Below the pieces are notes generated by a model. It was not told the origin of the DNA, did not search any database, and saw only the letters and a list, made by a program, of their open reading frames with translations. The position numbers and the translations under genes are program-made. Of a stretch of 27,710 nucleotides of DNA, positions 8,159-15,593 are shown one piece after another. Position 1 is the first letter of the stretch. Each line of letters opens with the position of its first letter. The stretch is from a virus: positions 1 to 27,710 of IMG/VR virus record IMGVR_UViG_3300029319_007200; one strand, 5' to 3'.

Positions 8159-9734
8159 TTGCAAGACTCACTTTAGCCTATTAAAAGCGTTTTCAAAATG
8201 CGACAAGCTCGCCAAAAAGTGTAAGGAATATGGCTATACCTCCTGCGTTATTGCAGATCTTGAGTGTTTGTCTGGAGCCGTAAGTTTCCACGAGGCGTGC
8301 AGAAAACATGATGTAAAACCAATCTTGGGGTGTGATTTTGGATCATATCTTCTTATTGCCAAAAACAAAGACGGATGGTTTGATTTAATCAAAACAGTAT
8401 CCCACGACGGTCTTGAAGTGCTTCAAGATATTGCCAAGAACGGCAATCTCATTTGCATCACCAACCAATTCCAAAAGGGATATCAAAAGCTTTTTGGTAA
8501 AAACTATTTCTCTTATGGCTATGAAGATCGTGGAGTTTACTATGTCACAAAAGACGAAGCAGAGGCGCACAGGGTTCTTTTGTGTTCTGGGATGAAGGCA
8601 ACACTACCTAAAGTACAGAGTTTAATAAAGTCTGGTGAAAAGGTAGACAATCAACAGTTTTTTGAAAGTGATGATTTTTATCTACCAAGTCCAGAGGAAG
8701 TTAAAGATTCTGAAGAAGATATTAGGCTGATAAATAAAATTTGCGATATGTGCGAAGATTATGAGATTGCATCTAAGCCAATGCTTCCAGAATTTGAATG
8801 CCCGGACGGAATGGATGAAGATGAATATCTGACAGATCTTTGTAGAGAAGGTTGGAAAAACAAGCTTATACCACAGGGTAAAGTTGTCGATCCGTCTATG
8901 AAGCAAGAGTATCTTGAAAGAATTAAAAAAGAACTTGACGTTATATTCAAAGCAGATCTTTCTGGTTACTTTCTCATCGTTCAAGATATCATAAACTTTG
9001 TAAAACAAAAGGGATGGCTTGCTGGTCCCGGAAGAGGATCTGCCGCTGGATGCTTGGTCTCGTATCTTATCGGAGTTACCGAGGTTGATCCTATAGAATA
9101 CGACTTAATCTTTGAAAGATTCTATAATGAAGGAAGAAATACAGAAGAATATATATCACTGCCAGATATTGACATGGACGTTCCAGCCGAATATAGAGAT
9201 GAAGTAATTGACTATATTAGAGAAAAATATGGGCAAGATAAGGTTGGACAGATGATAACATTTGGTAGACTACAAGGTAGAGCCGCACTAAAAGAAGTTC
9301 TTAGAATCAACGATGCAGTTTCATTCATGGAGATGAACAGAATAACAGAGGGGATTCCTGACGAAGCAACGATTTCGGACCAACTTGAACTCATGGAAGA
9401 CAGGTCAATTATTAAGTGGACTCTTGAAAATGAACCAGATGAACTTAAGAACTGGTGCTCTATGGACGAAAAGGGTAACCTTAGCGGCTCTTTAGCCCAT
9501 CTATTTGAACAAGCAATAAAGATAGAAGGCACAAACAAATCACAAGGCAAACATCCCGCTGGAGTAATTATCTCCAAACATACGCTGGCGGATGCGTGCC
9601 CAATGACATTAGACAAAACAGGAGATCCTGTGGTGGCTTTTGAAATGACGGCACTTGAAACTCAAGGGCATGTGAAGTTTGATGTTCTTGGCATCGACTT
9701 ACTTAGCAAGATAATGGATATAGCAAATGAATAA
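8139..9734 (+). CDS. dnaE: DNA polymerase III alpha, N-terminal part (PHP plus palm)
   Basis: 531 aa covering the PHP and palm regions of DnaE. All three catalytic aspartates are here: D343 and D345 in PDIDMDV and D515 in VKFDVLGIDLL, equivalent to E. coli D401, D403 and D555. GPGRGSAAG at 296-304 and HPAGVIIS further on are also conserved. The PHP domain is short and seems degenerate: the start CKTHFSLL lacks one His of the usual HxH, and ADLECLSG lacks the His of the usual DH. The protein ends 17 residues after D515, just before the fingers, which are encoded at 11002-12531. It cannot copy DNA alone, so it should pair with that second protein. Confidence 0.93.
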   Translation: MNWIPFNCKTHFSLLKAFSKCDKLAKKCKEYGYTSCVIADLECLSGAVSFHEACRKHDVKPILGCDFGSYLLIAKNKDGWFDLIKTVSHDGLEVLQDIAKNGNLICITNQFQKGYQKLFGKNYFSYGYEDRGVYYVTKDEAEAHRVLLCSGMKATLPKVQSLIKSGEKVDNQQFFESDDFYLPSPEEVKDSEEDIRLINKICDMCEDYEIASKPMLPEFECPDGMDEDEYLTDLCREGWKNKLIPQGKVVDPSMKQEYLERIKKELDVIFKADLSGYFLIVQDIINFVKQKGWLAGPGRGSAAGCLVSYLIGVTEVDPIEYDLIFERFYNEGRNTEEYISLPDIDMDVPAEYRDEVIDYIREKYGQDKVGQMITFGRLQGRAALKEVLRINDAVSFMEMNRITEGIPDEATISDQLELMEDRSIIKWTLENEPDELKNWCSMDEKGNLSGSLAHLFEQAIKIEGTNKSQGKHPAGVIISKHTLADACPMTLDKTGDPVVAFEMTALETQGHVKFDVLGIDLLSKIMDIANE

Positions 9735-9957
9735 CAAAATATCATCACCAAAAGAAGACTACAAGTCTGTAATTTTTTCTGGCTGCTCGATAGAATCCAA
9801 CGGCGTTTCTATATGCAATCTAGCAGACTTTCTTAAAGGTCTTGTTAGCAACGCCAGATATCAAGTTTGGTCTGACAAGCACAGAACCTACGAGATATAT
9901 TATAACATAGACGAAGCAGTGGACAAATTTTTGCAACTTAAAAATAAAGGTTATTAG
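9727..9957 (+). CDS. Hypothetical 76-aa protein inside the polymerase split
   Basis: A small protein, 76 aa, starting 8 bases before the end of the polymerase N-terminal gene and ending one base before the exonuclease gene. It has two cysteines (SGCSIESNGVSIC), a predicted helix (NLADFLKGLVSN) and an aromatic segment (YQVWSDKHRTYEIYY) followed by a helix. I recognise no family. The tight packing and plausible coding content support a real gene. It could be an accessory factor for the split polymerase or exonuclease, or a leftover of whatever created the split; neither is shown. Confidence 0.6.
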   Translation: MNNKISSPKEDYKSVIFSGCSIESNGVSICNLADFLKGLVSNARYQVWSDKHRTYEIYYNIDEAVDKFLQLKNKGY

Positions 9958-9958
9958 A

Positions 9959-10654
9959 ATGGCGAATTTTAGAGATATTATCGTATTTGACTTTGAAACA
10001 GGTGGGGCTGATCCGTACACATGTCAGCCAACACAAATCGCAGCAGTGGCCATTCACGCAAGAAAACTTGAACTTCAGCCCGGAGGTGAGTTTAATAGTG
10101 AGATGAGACCTATTATTGATGACGAAAAAGCTATTGAGGCTGGTGTTGCCCCTCTAGAAGACAAGGCTCTGGAAATCACAAGGAAGACCAGAAAAGAACT
10201 AGCCAAAGCCCCACTCCCCAAGACCGTCTGGAAAAAGTTTTCTAAGTTTTGCGATCAGTACAACTGGAAAAAGACATCCTACTATGCACCAATTGCTGCT
10301 GGCTACAATATCAATGGATACGACATGCCTATTGTTGAACGAATGTGTCAGCAGTACGGCCCGATTGACGAAAAGAAGGGTCGTCAAAAAATCTTTAACC
10401 CAATCTTCACCATTGATGTCATGCAACATATTTATTGTTGGTTTGAAAACAATCAGGATGTTAAAGGCTACAGCATGGATTACATGCGAGATTATTTTGG
10501 AATGAGTCAAGAGAGCAAGGATAATGCTCACGACGCACTGCAAGACGTTAAGGATACCGCAAATTTGATGATTAAGTTTATGAAGTTACAAAGAAGCTTA
10601 TTGAAAAAAGTAAAATTTGAAAAGGCGTTTGCAAATGGAAACTTGTACGTATAG
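9959..10654 (+). CDS. dnaQ: DnaQ-like 3'-5' proofreading exonuclease (DEDDh)
   Basis: 231 aa with the three exonuclease motifs of the DEDDh family: Exo I D11 and E13 in VFDFETGG; Exo II D122 in NINGYDMP; Exo III H191 and D196 in AHDALQDVKD. These bind two metals to remove mispaired 3' ends. Bacterial polymerase III alpha relies on a separate epsilon subunit for this, so this is likely the phage's epsilon equivalent. An AAAGG site lies 8 bases before its ATG. It lies between the two halves of the polymerase alpha gene. The lysine-rich C-terminal tail (LLKKVKFEKAF) may contact the polymerase, which is only a guess. Confidence 0.9.
   Translation: MANFRDIIVFDFETGGADPYTCQPTQIAAVAIHARKLELQPGGEFNSEMRPIIDDEKAIEAGVAPLEDKALEITRKTRKELAKAPLPKTVWKKFSKFCDQYNWKKTSYYAPIAAGYNINGYDMPIVERMCQQYGPIDEKKGRQKIFNPIFTIDVMQHIYCWFENNQDVKGYSMDYMRDYFGMSQESKDNAHDALQDVKDTANLMIKFMKLQRSLLKKVKFEKAFANGNLYV
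10620..10625 (+). promoter_or_regulatory. Ribosome binding site choosing the ATG of the HNH gene
   Basis: AAAAGG lies 9 bases before the ATG at 10635. A longer reading from a TTG at 10617 is possible, but it has no good site before it, so the ATG is preferred. The site lies within the end of the exonuclease gene. Confidence 0.5.
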
Positions 10655-11009
10655 ATATTCTAAGACTTGTATAAAATGTAAAAAAGTTTATCCCATAGAT
10701 CATTTTGAGAAAAAGAAAAACGAAAAGAACTTCAGGAATGTTTGTATAACTTGTAGAAAGAATGACACAAAAGTTGCACAAAGACTGAAAAAAGAATGGC
10801 TAAAAAATCATGATATGCCAAAATTAGGAGAACCCTGTGAATGCTGCGGAGATTCTACTAAAAAACTAGTTTTTGATCACTGTCACAAAAAAGAAGAATT
10901 CAGAGGTTGGTTATGCGGGAGGTGTAACAGAGCTATAGGGATGATGGGAGATAATATTGAGGGTTTACAAAGAGCAATTGATTATTTGTTGAGGAAAGAC
11001 GATGTTTAA
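10635..11009 (+). CDS. HNH endonuclease of the endonuclease VII type
   Basis: 124 aa from the ATG at 10635. The N-terminal part has a zinc finger of C12-x2-C15 and C37-x2-C40. The nuclease core has C68-x2-C71, the D81-H82-x-H84 motif in LVFDHCHK, and C94-x2-C97-N98 in CGRCNRAIGMMGDN, the signature of the phage endonuclease VII-like HNH family (PF02945). Free-standing members are often homing endonucleases that spread by cutting alleles lacking them. It lies in the split polymerase locus, overlaps the exonuclease gene by 20 bases and ends 8 bases inside the polymerase C-terminal gene. A homing role is therefore the leading idea; junction resolution like T4 gp49 is an alternative. Confidence 0.9.
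   Translation: METCTYRYSKTCIKCKKVYPIDHFEKKKNEKNFRNVCITCRKNDTKVAQRLKKEWLKNHDMPKLGEPCECCGDSTKKLVFDHCHKKEEFRGWLCGRCNRAIGMMGDNIEGLQRAIDYLLRKDDV
10991..10995 (+). promoter_or_regulatory. Ribosome binding site for the polymerase C-terminal gene
   Basis: GAGGA lies 6 bases before the ATG at 11002. An in-frame TGA at 10990-10992 blocks any longer reading, so the second polymerase half must begin here and is translated on its own. Confidence 0.6.
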
Positions 11010-12531
11010 TATTAATAATTTTGAAGACGAAGCGGTTTGGGATTTAATCTGCGATGGGCAGACCAAGGGCGTTTTTCAGCTAGAGTCAAGTCTGGGAAAA
11101 CACTGGGCCAAGCAGGTTAGACCTAGAAACATTAAAGAGCTTGCGGCTTTGATTAGCTTGATTCGTCCGGGATGTCTCAAGGCTAAAGACACAAATGGTA
11201 AGAGCATGACACAGGTTTACGTAGACAGAAAGTCTAACAAGGAGCCCGTTACTTATCCCGATGAAGCCCTTAAAGAATCCCTTTCTGAAACCTATGGCGT
11301 TCTTGTTTATCAAGAGCAGTCTATGAAGATAGCTCAGAAGCTAGCTGGTTTCGATCTTAAGGAGGCTGACGCTTTACGTAAGGCGATTGGTAAAAAGAAG
11401 GCCGATCTTATGGAGAAGGTTAAGAAGAGCTTTCTAGAAGGTTCTGAAAAACAGGGGATTGTAACCGCAGAAGTGGCTGAAGAAATTTTTTCTTGGATTG
11501 AAAAGTCTCACGCCGTATCATACGCAATTAATGCTTACTGGAGCGCCTACTGCAAACTGTATAGACCAGTTTCTTTCTATGTGTCGTATTTAAATCATTC
11601 GGACAGGAAGCCTGACTCCCAGAAAGAACTAAAGGAGCTAATCGTAGACGCTAAGTTTTCAGATATCGAAGTATATCCACCTAGACTTGGAAATCTTCAC
11701 ACCAACTTTTTCCCAACGGATAAGTGTATCTATTTTGGATTGAGGCACATTAAGCATGTAGGCAAAAATGAATGCAAGAAGATAGAGGACATATGCGCAG
11801 AAAATGACATCTCTGAATATTCTTGGATGGACGTTTTAACGAAAGTTATACATGGGGGCAGACTAAACAAAAGGTCTGTAGTGGCCCTGATATCTGTCGG
11901 TGCGTTCAATGGACAAAATAATAAAAAAGATAGACAGCAAATGCTTTATGAGTATGATAGCTGGAGAGACTTAACCTCTAGAGAACAGCAGGCGATAGCT
12001 GATCTTTCAAACAGCTTTGATAAAAATAAATCTCTTTCTGACTGCATATCTGAGATGATGAATGTCACCAAAATAAACAGCAGGAGAATAACAACAGTAC
12101 TAGATATCAAGAACATGTTAGACAATCCTCCGTATGATCTTAAAGACAATATACCATTTTTAGCACAGAGTGAAACAGAATATCTTAGTTACTCACTTAG
12201 CTGTAGCAAGACCGACGCTTTTGATATAAATTTTTCAAGTTCTTTGTGTCGAGATATAGCTAAAGGTGCTATAACAGGTAAGACAAGACTTGCCGCGCAA
12301 ATAAGTACGATTAGGCTGTACAAAACTAAAAATGGAAAGAATCCGGGACAACTTATGGCGTTTGTCACTGCCGAAGATAGTAGTGGCGAGCTAGATTCTA
12401 TAACAGTTTTTCCAGAATCTTATGACAAACACAAGGATATACTTGTTGAAGGAAATACCGTCTTGATGACTGGAGAAATATCTAAAAGAGAAAACACATC
12501 CCTGATTGTGGACAAGGTTTCTCAACTTTGA
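11002..12531 (+). CDS. dnaE: DNA polymerase III alpha, C-terminal part (fingers to OB fold)
   Basis: 509 aa that continue DnaE where the 8139-9734 gene stops. Residues 1-30 (EDEAVWDLICDGQTKGVFQLES) align with the E. coli stretch ending in AVFQLES. Next come ISLIRPG, LVYQEQSMKIAQ and DALRKAIGKKK at 124-133, the fingers residues that hold DNA and dNTP. After IEKSHAVSYAINAY, the usual KFAGYGFN-type segment before KSH is absent. Residues 240-302 form the helix-hairpin-helix region (GLRHIKHVG, RSVVALISVGAFN), and 430-509 the OB fold. Both halves are needed for activity, presumably by non-covalent assembly. The SSB-like gene follows after 10 bases. Confidence 0.93.
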   Translation: MFNINNFEDEAVWDLICDGQTKGVFQLESSLGKHWAKQVRPRNIKELAALISLIRPGCLKAKDTNGKSMTQVYVDRKSNKEPVTYPDEALKESLSETYGVLVYQEQSMKIAQKLAGFDLKEADALRKAIGKKKADLMEKVKKSFLEGSEKQGIVTAEVAEEIFSWIEKSHAVSYAINAYWSAYCKLYRPVSFYVSYLNHSDRKPDSQKELKELIVDAKFSDIEVYPPRLGNLHTNFFPTDKCIYFGLRHIKHVGKNECKKIEDICAENDISEYSWMDVLTKVIHGGRLNKRSVVALISVGAFNGQNNKKDRQQMLYEYDSWRDLTSREQQAIADLSNSFDKNKSLSDCISEMMNVTKINSRRITTVLDIKNMLDNPPYDLKDNIPFLAQSETEYLSYSLSCSKTDAFDINFSSSLCRDIAKGAITGKTRLAAQISTIRLYKTKNGKNPGQLMAFVTAEDSSGELDSITVFPESYDKHKDILVEGNTVLMTGEISKRENTSLIVDKVSQL

Positions 12532-12541
12532 AAGGCTCAAT

Positions 12542-12853
12542 ATGAACGGATGTCACTTTCTCGGAAAGCTAACCGGCGATCCAGTACTTAAGAAATACTA
12601 CAATAGTTTTTTTGTAAACTTCACATTAGAAGTAGAAGAATACAGAAGAGATAAAGATGGTGTAAAAAAAAGAAGAATAGATCTTTTGAATTTTGAAGCT
12701 TGGGACAGTGCCGCAAAAACCATACAACAACGGGCTAAAAAAGATGACATTATGGTGATTGAGGCGATAGCTAGGAATGAGTCGATTAAAGACCCAGATA
12801 CTGTAGTATTTAGGATTACAAACTTTAAAATTATTTCTAAAACAAGGTCTTAA
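12542..12853 (+). CDS. ssb: Single-stranded DNA-binding protein, OB fold
   Basis: 103 aa from the ATG at 12542, which has AAAGG 6 bases upstream; a longer frame from 12506 lacks such a site. The sequence reads like a small SSB: MNGCHFLGKLTGDPVLKKY, then FVNFTLEVEEY, a basic loop (KKRRIDLLNFEAWDSAA) and RITNFKIISK. This order of strands matches bacterial SSB, including the GKLTGDP start and the FEAW segment. It lacks the acidic C-terminal tail that recruits partners in E. coli SSB. It is placed directly after the polymerase and would coat template ssDNA. An alternative is another OB-fold protein. Confidence 0.8.
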   Translation: MNGCHFLGKLTGDPVLKKYYNSFFVNFTLEVEEYRRDKDGVKKRRIDLLNFEAWDSAAKTIQQRAKKDDIMVIEAIARNESIKDPDTVVFRITNFKIISKTRS

Positions 12854-12860
12854 ATAAAAT

Positions 12861-14501
12861 ATGAATAGAAAGAAAAGGATTCTTTTTTGCTCAGAGGCTT
12901 CTTGGTTTTCTACTGGTTATTCGGTATATACTAAAGAGATTCTCACTAGACTAAGCCAGATAGACAATCTAGAGATTGCAGAACTAGCGTGTTACGCAGA
13001 TCCTAACAATCCAATGATAAACTCTGTTCCTTGGAAAGTATACCCTAATAAGCCATTGCCCAGCGATCCGATGTTTGCATCTTACAATGGCAACGTTAGT
13101 GCTCAGTTTGGAGATCACTCATTTAATAATGTACTATTAGACTTTCAGCCAGACATCGTAATGGACATACGAGACTGGTGGATGATTGAGTTTGAACAGA
13201 GGTCTCCTTTTCGAGACTTCTTTCACTGGGCAATTATGCCCACTGTAGATGCGGCACCTCAAGACGTTCAATGGATAAATACATACGCTTCAGCCGATGC
13301 TGTTTTTGCATATTCTGAGTTTGGCAAAAAAACCCTACTAGAACAGTGCGACGATATCAAGTTTATCGACATAGCTTCGCCAGCGGCAAGCAATTTCTTT
13401 TCGCCTGTGCAGGATAAACGACAACACAAAAGCGATATGGGTATTTCTCCTGACACGTTTATTGTTGGGACTGTCATGAGAAATCAAAAAAGAAAGTTAT
13501 ATCCTGATTTATTTAAATCATTCAGGGACTTTTTAGACACGACTCAAGACGATAATTGTTTTCTTTACTGCCACACATACTACCCTGATGTTGGTTGGGA
13601 TATTCCTAGACTATTAGATCAATATGGTTTGTCTAGCAGGGTTTTGTTTACATACAAGTGTAAAAGTTGTGGACACATATCGGTAAATTTCTTTCAAGAC
13701 ACTATACAGTCATGCCCGAAATGCGGAAAGTTTTCAAACGTGCTTGTTGGATTAAGCAACAGCATCAACGAACAAGAGCTTTCTAATATTTACAATCTGT
13801 TTGATGTGTACGTGCAGTACGCAAACAGTGAGGGTTTTGGAATGCCTCAGCTAGAAGCGGCTTACTGTGGTGTTCCTGTTATGTCTACTTACTATTCTGC
13901 AATGGAGTCGGTTATCGACAATATCGGAGGAGTTCCAATAGAGCCTCTTTCATATTATCTAGAGTGTGAAACCGGTTGCAAAAGAGCTGTCCCAGATAAC
14001 AAAAAATTTGTATCTAAACTTATAGAGCTTCATTCGCAGAAAGACAGCCTACCAGAACTGGGCAACGCTGTACGTAATAACGCTTTAAGGAACTACAGTT
14101 GGGACAAAGCCGCAGACGCTTGGGCTAAACACATAGCTACGGTAGAAATAAGAGATCCTCGTGAAACATGGCTCTCTCCACCAAAGATACTAGAGCCCGC
14201 CAGAAGCATACCTTCAAATCTACAGTCAAACGTAGAAAAGGTTAACTTTATATTTAATCATGTGCTACACAAACCAGAGTGGATTGGTAGCTATCTATGG
14301 AAGAAGGTTTTAAAAGACTGCACATTTGGATACAGATGTGAGAATGTAAACAAAGACTTTTATTTTAACGAGTCGCACAAACAATCATTACAATCAAATA
14401 GACCTTTTACTTTTGAAGAGGCGGTGGGAGAAATGGCTTCCTTTAGAGAGCAAATAAACAATTGGGAAAAGGCAAGACTTAACATTAGGCCAAGAGGTTA
14501 A
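12861..14501 (+). CDS. GT4-like glycosyltransferase with inserted zinc ribbon
   Basis: 546 aa, first of the glycan array. It has a GT-B fold: an N-terminal Rossmann half (RILFCSEASWFSTGYSVYTKEI), then a donor-binding half with FIVGTVMRNQKRKLYP and the EX7E motif E324 to E332 (SEGFGMPQLEAAYCG). Between them, residues 267-288 carry C267-x2-C270 and C285-x2-C288, a zinc ribbon that standard GT4 enzymes lack. A C-terminal extension of about 120 residues follows the catalytic part, with no recognised domain. Sugar donor and acceptor cannot be told. It starts 7 bases after the SSB gene, so the array may be read through from the replication genes. Confidence 0.88.
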   Translation: MNRKKRILFCSEASWFSTGYSVYTKEILTRLSQIDNLEIAELACYADPNNPMINSVPWKVYPNKPLPSDPMFASYNGNVSAQFGDHSFNNVLLDFQPDIVMDIRDWWMIEFEQRSPFRDFFHWAIMPTVDAAPQDVQWINTYASADAVFAYSEFGKKTLLEQCDDIKFIDIASPAASNFFSPVQDKRQHKSDMGISPDTFIVGTVMRNQKRKLYPDLFKSFRDFLDTTQDDNCFLYCHTYYPDVGWDIPRLLDQYGLSSRVLFTYKCKSCGHISVNFFQDTIQSCPKCGKFSNVLVGLSNSINEQELSNIYNLFDVYVQYANSEGFGMPQLEAAYCGVPVMSTYYSAMESVIDNIGGVPIEPLSYYLECETGCKRAVPDNKKFVSKLIELHSQKDSLPELGNAVRNNALRNYSWDKAADAWAKHIATVEIRDPRETWLSPPKILEPARSIPSNLQSNVEKVNFIFNHVLHKPEWIGSYLWKKVLKDCTFGYRCENVNKDFYFNESHKQSLQSNRPFTFEEAVGEMASFREQINNWEKARLNIRPRG

Positions 14502-14507
14502 TACACA

Positions 14508-15593
14508 ATGAAGATACTCTATATAGGAAACTATAGAGATGGAACGGGATGGGCTAACGCTTGCATCAACAATATTCTGGCATTAGATTCTGTCGGCGTA
14601 GATATTGTGCCTAGAGCTATCACATTTGAAAATCAACAACAGGATTATCCCAACAGGATAAAAGAACTTGAGTCAGCATCGGCTCAGGGTTGCAATGTAT
14701 GTATACAGCACACGCTTCCACATCTATACTCCTACGATTCAAGATATAAAAATATAGGATTTTTGGCTGTCGAAAGTAGCAACTTCAAGGATACTGGGTG
14801 GCAACACAATATTAACTTAATGGATGAACTTTGGGTTCCAAGCCATGCAGCTAAAATATCCTGCGAAAATAGTGGAGTAAAGATTCCAGTTAAAGTTGCG
14901 CCACACTCGCTAGATATGTCAGAATATAAGAGCAGTACCGCAGGCAACAAGGTACAGGAAATGCTTTCAACATTTAACTTCGCCTTCATTGGAGAATTTA
15001 TAGAAAGAAAAAATCTACAGGCACTGATAAAAGCGTTTCACATGGAGTTTCAATTTCAAGAGCCTGTTAATTTATTTATAAAAACATCAAAGGTAGAATT
15101 ACCCCAGATGCAAGAGTTTGTCAAACACATAAAGTCTGGTTTAAAAATACGAAATAGATATAGAGAAGAGATTATAATAACCGGCAGATTAGAAAAAGAA
15201 GACTATATATCTGTATTGTCACAGTGTCACTCTTTTGTCATGCCGAGTAGAGGTGAAGCGTTTTGTATACCAGCCTTAGAAGCTATGGCTTTAGGAATTC
15301 CAGTCATTTACACACAAGAAACTGGCATGGATGACTTTTGCGTAGGTAGTGCCGTACCATCAAAAGCAACGCCCTGCTTCGGGGCCGTTACAACGCTACC
15401 AAATCTTGACACAGCAAATAGCGATTGGCGTGAGATTGATATAACAGCATTGCGCGCAGCCATGAGACAGGCATACCAAACATGGAATTCTGACGAGGAA
15501 AAAATAAACAGAGAAAAAGTTATGGACGTAGCCAAAACTTACGATCACAAACCGATTGGCTATAAGATGAAGGAGTTACTAAATGACAGCTAG
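14508..15593 (+). CDS. GT4-like glycosyltransferase
   Basis: 361 aa with a GT-B fold. The N-terminus is MKILYIGNYRDGTGWANA. The C-terminal half has FAFIGEFIERKNLQALIKAF, in which R and K are typical donor-phosphate contacts. The EX7E motif runs from E250 to E258 (SRGEAFCIPALEAMALG). It should use a nucleotide sugar and retain anomeric configuration, as GT4 enzymes do. The substrate is unknown. It overlaps the next transferase gene by 11 bases. Confidence 0.88.
   Translation: MKILYIGNYRDGTGWANACINNILALDSVGVDIVPRAITFENQQQDYPNRIKELESASAQGCNVCIQHTLPHLYSYDSRYKNIGFLAVESSNFKDTGWQHNINLMDELWVPSHAAKISCENSGVKIPVKVAPHSLDMSEYKSSTAGNKVQEMLSTFNFAFIGEFIERKNLQALIKAFHMEFQFQEPVNLFIKTSKVELPQMQEFVKHIKSGLKIRNRYREEIIITGRLEKEDYISVLSQCHSFVMPSRGEAFCIPALEAMALGIPVIYTQETGMDDFCVGSAVPSKATPCFGAVTTLPNLDTANSDWREIDITALRAAMRQAYQTWNSDEEKINREKVMDVAKTYDHKPIGYKMKELLNDS

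Noticed and set aside
8413-8595. Small + strand frame within the polymerase gene
   Set aside because: It is a shadow frame of the conserved dnaE coding sequence.
9720-9740. Sequencing frameshift breaking one dnaE gene
   Set aside because: The two halves are 1.27 kb apart with three intact genes between them, and the second has its own ribosome site and an in-frame stop upstream.
10617-10634. TTG start adding six residues to the HNH protein
   Set aside because: It has no convincing ribosome site, whereas the ATG at 10635 has AAAAGG at a good distance.
9735-11001. Intein or group I intron explaining the split polymerase
   Set aside because: The first half ends in a stop without a following intein start, and the second begins with Met without an intein C-terminal HN motif. 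The intervening DNA is almost fully coding, leaving no obvious space for an intron RNA fold; a fold overlapping genes cannot be ruled out by eye.
11932-11952. QQMLY in the second polymerase half as a clamp-binding motif
   Set aside because: It aligns with the helix (NRAQLL-like) that normally follows the SGAF segment in DnaE, so the match to QxxLF is probably chance.
15371-15385. Short hairpin (GCCC/GGGC) as a terminator
   Set aside because: The stem is only 4 base pairs, has no following T run and lies inside a glycosyltransferase gene.
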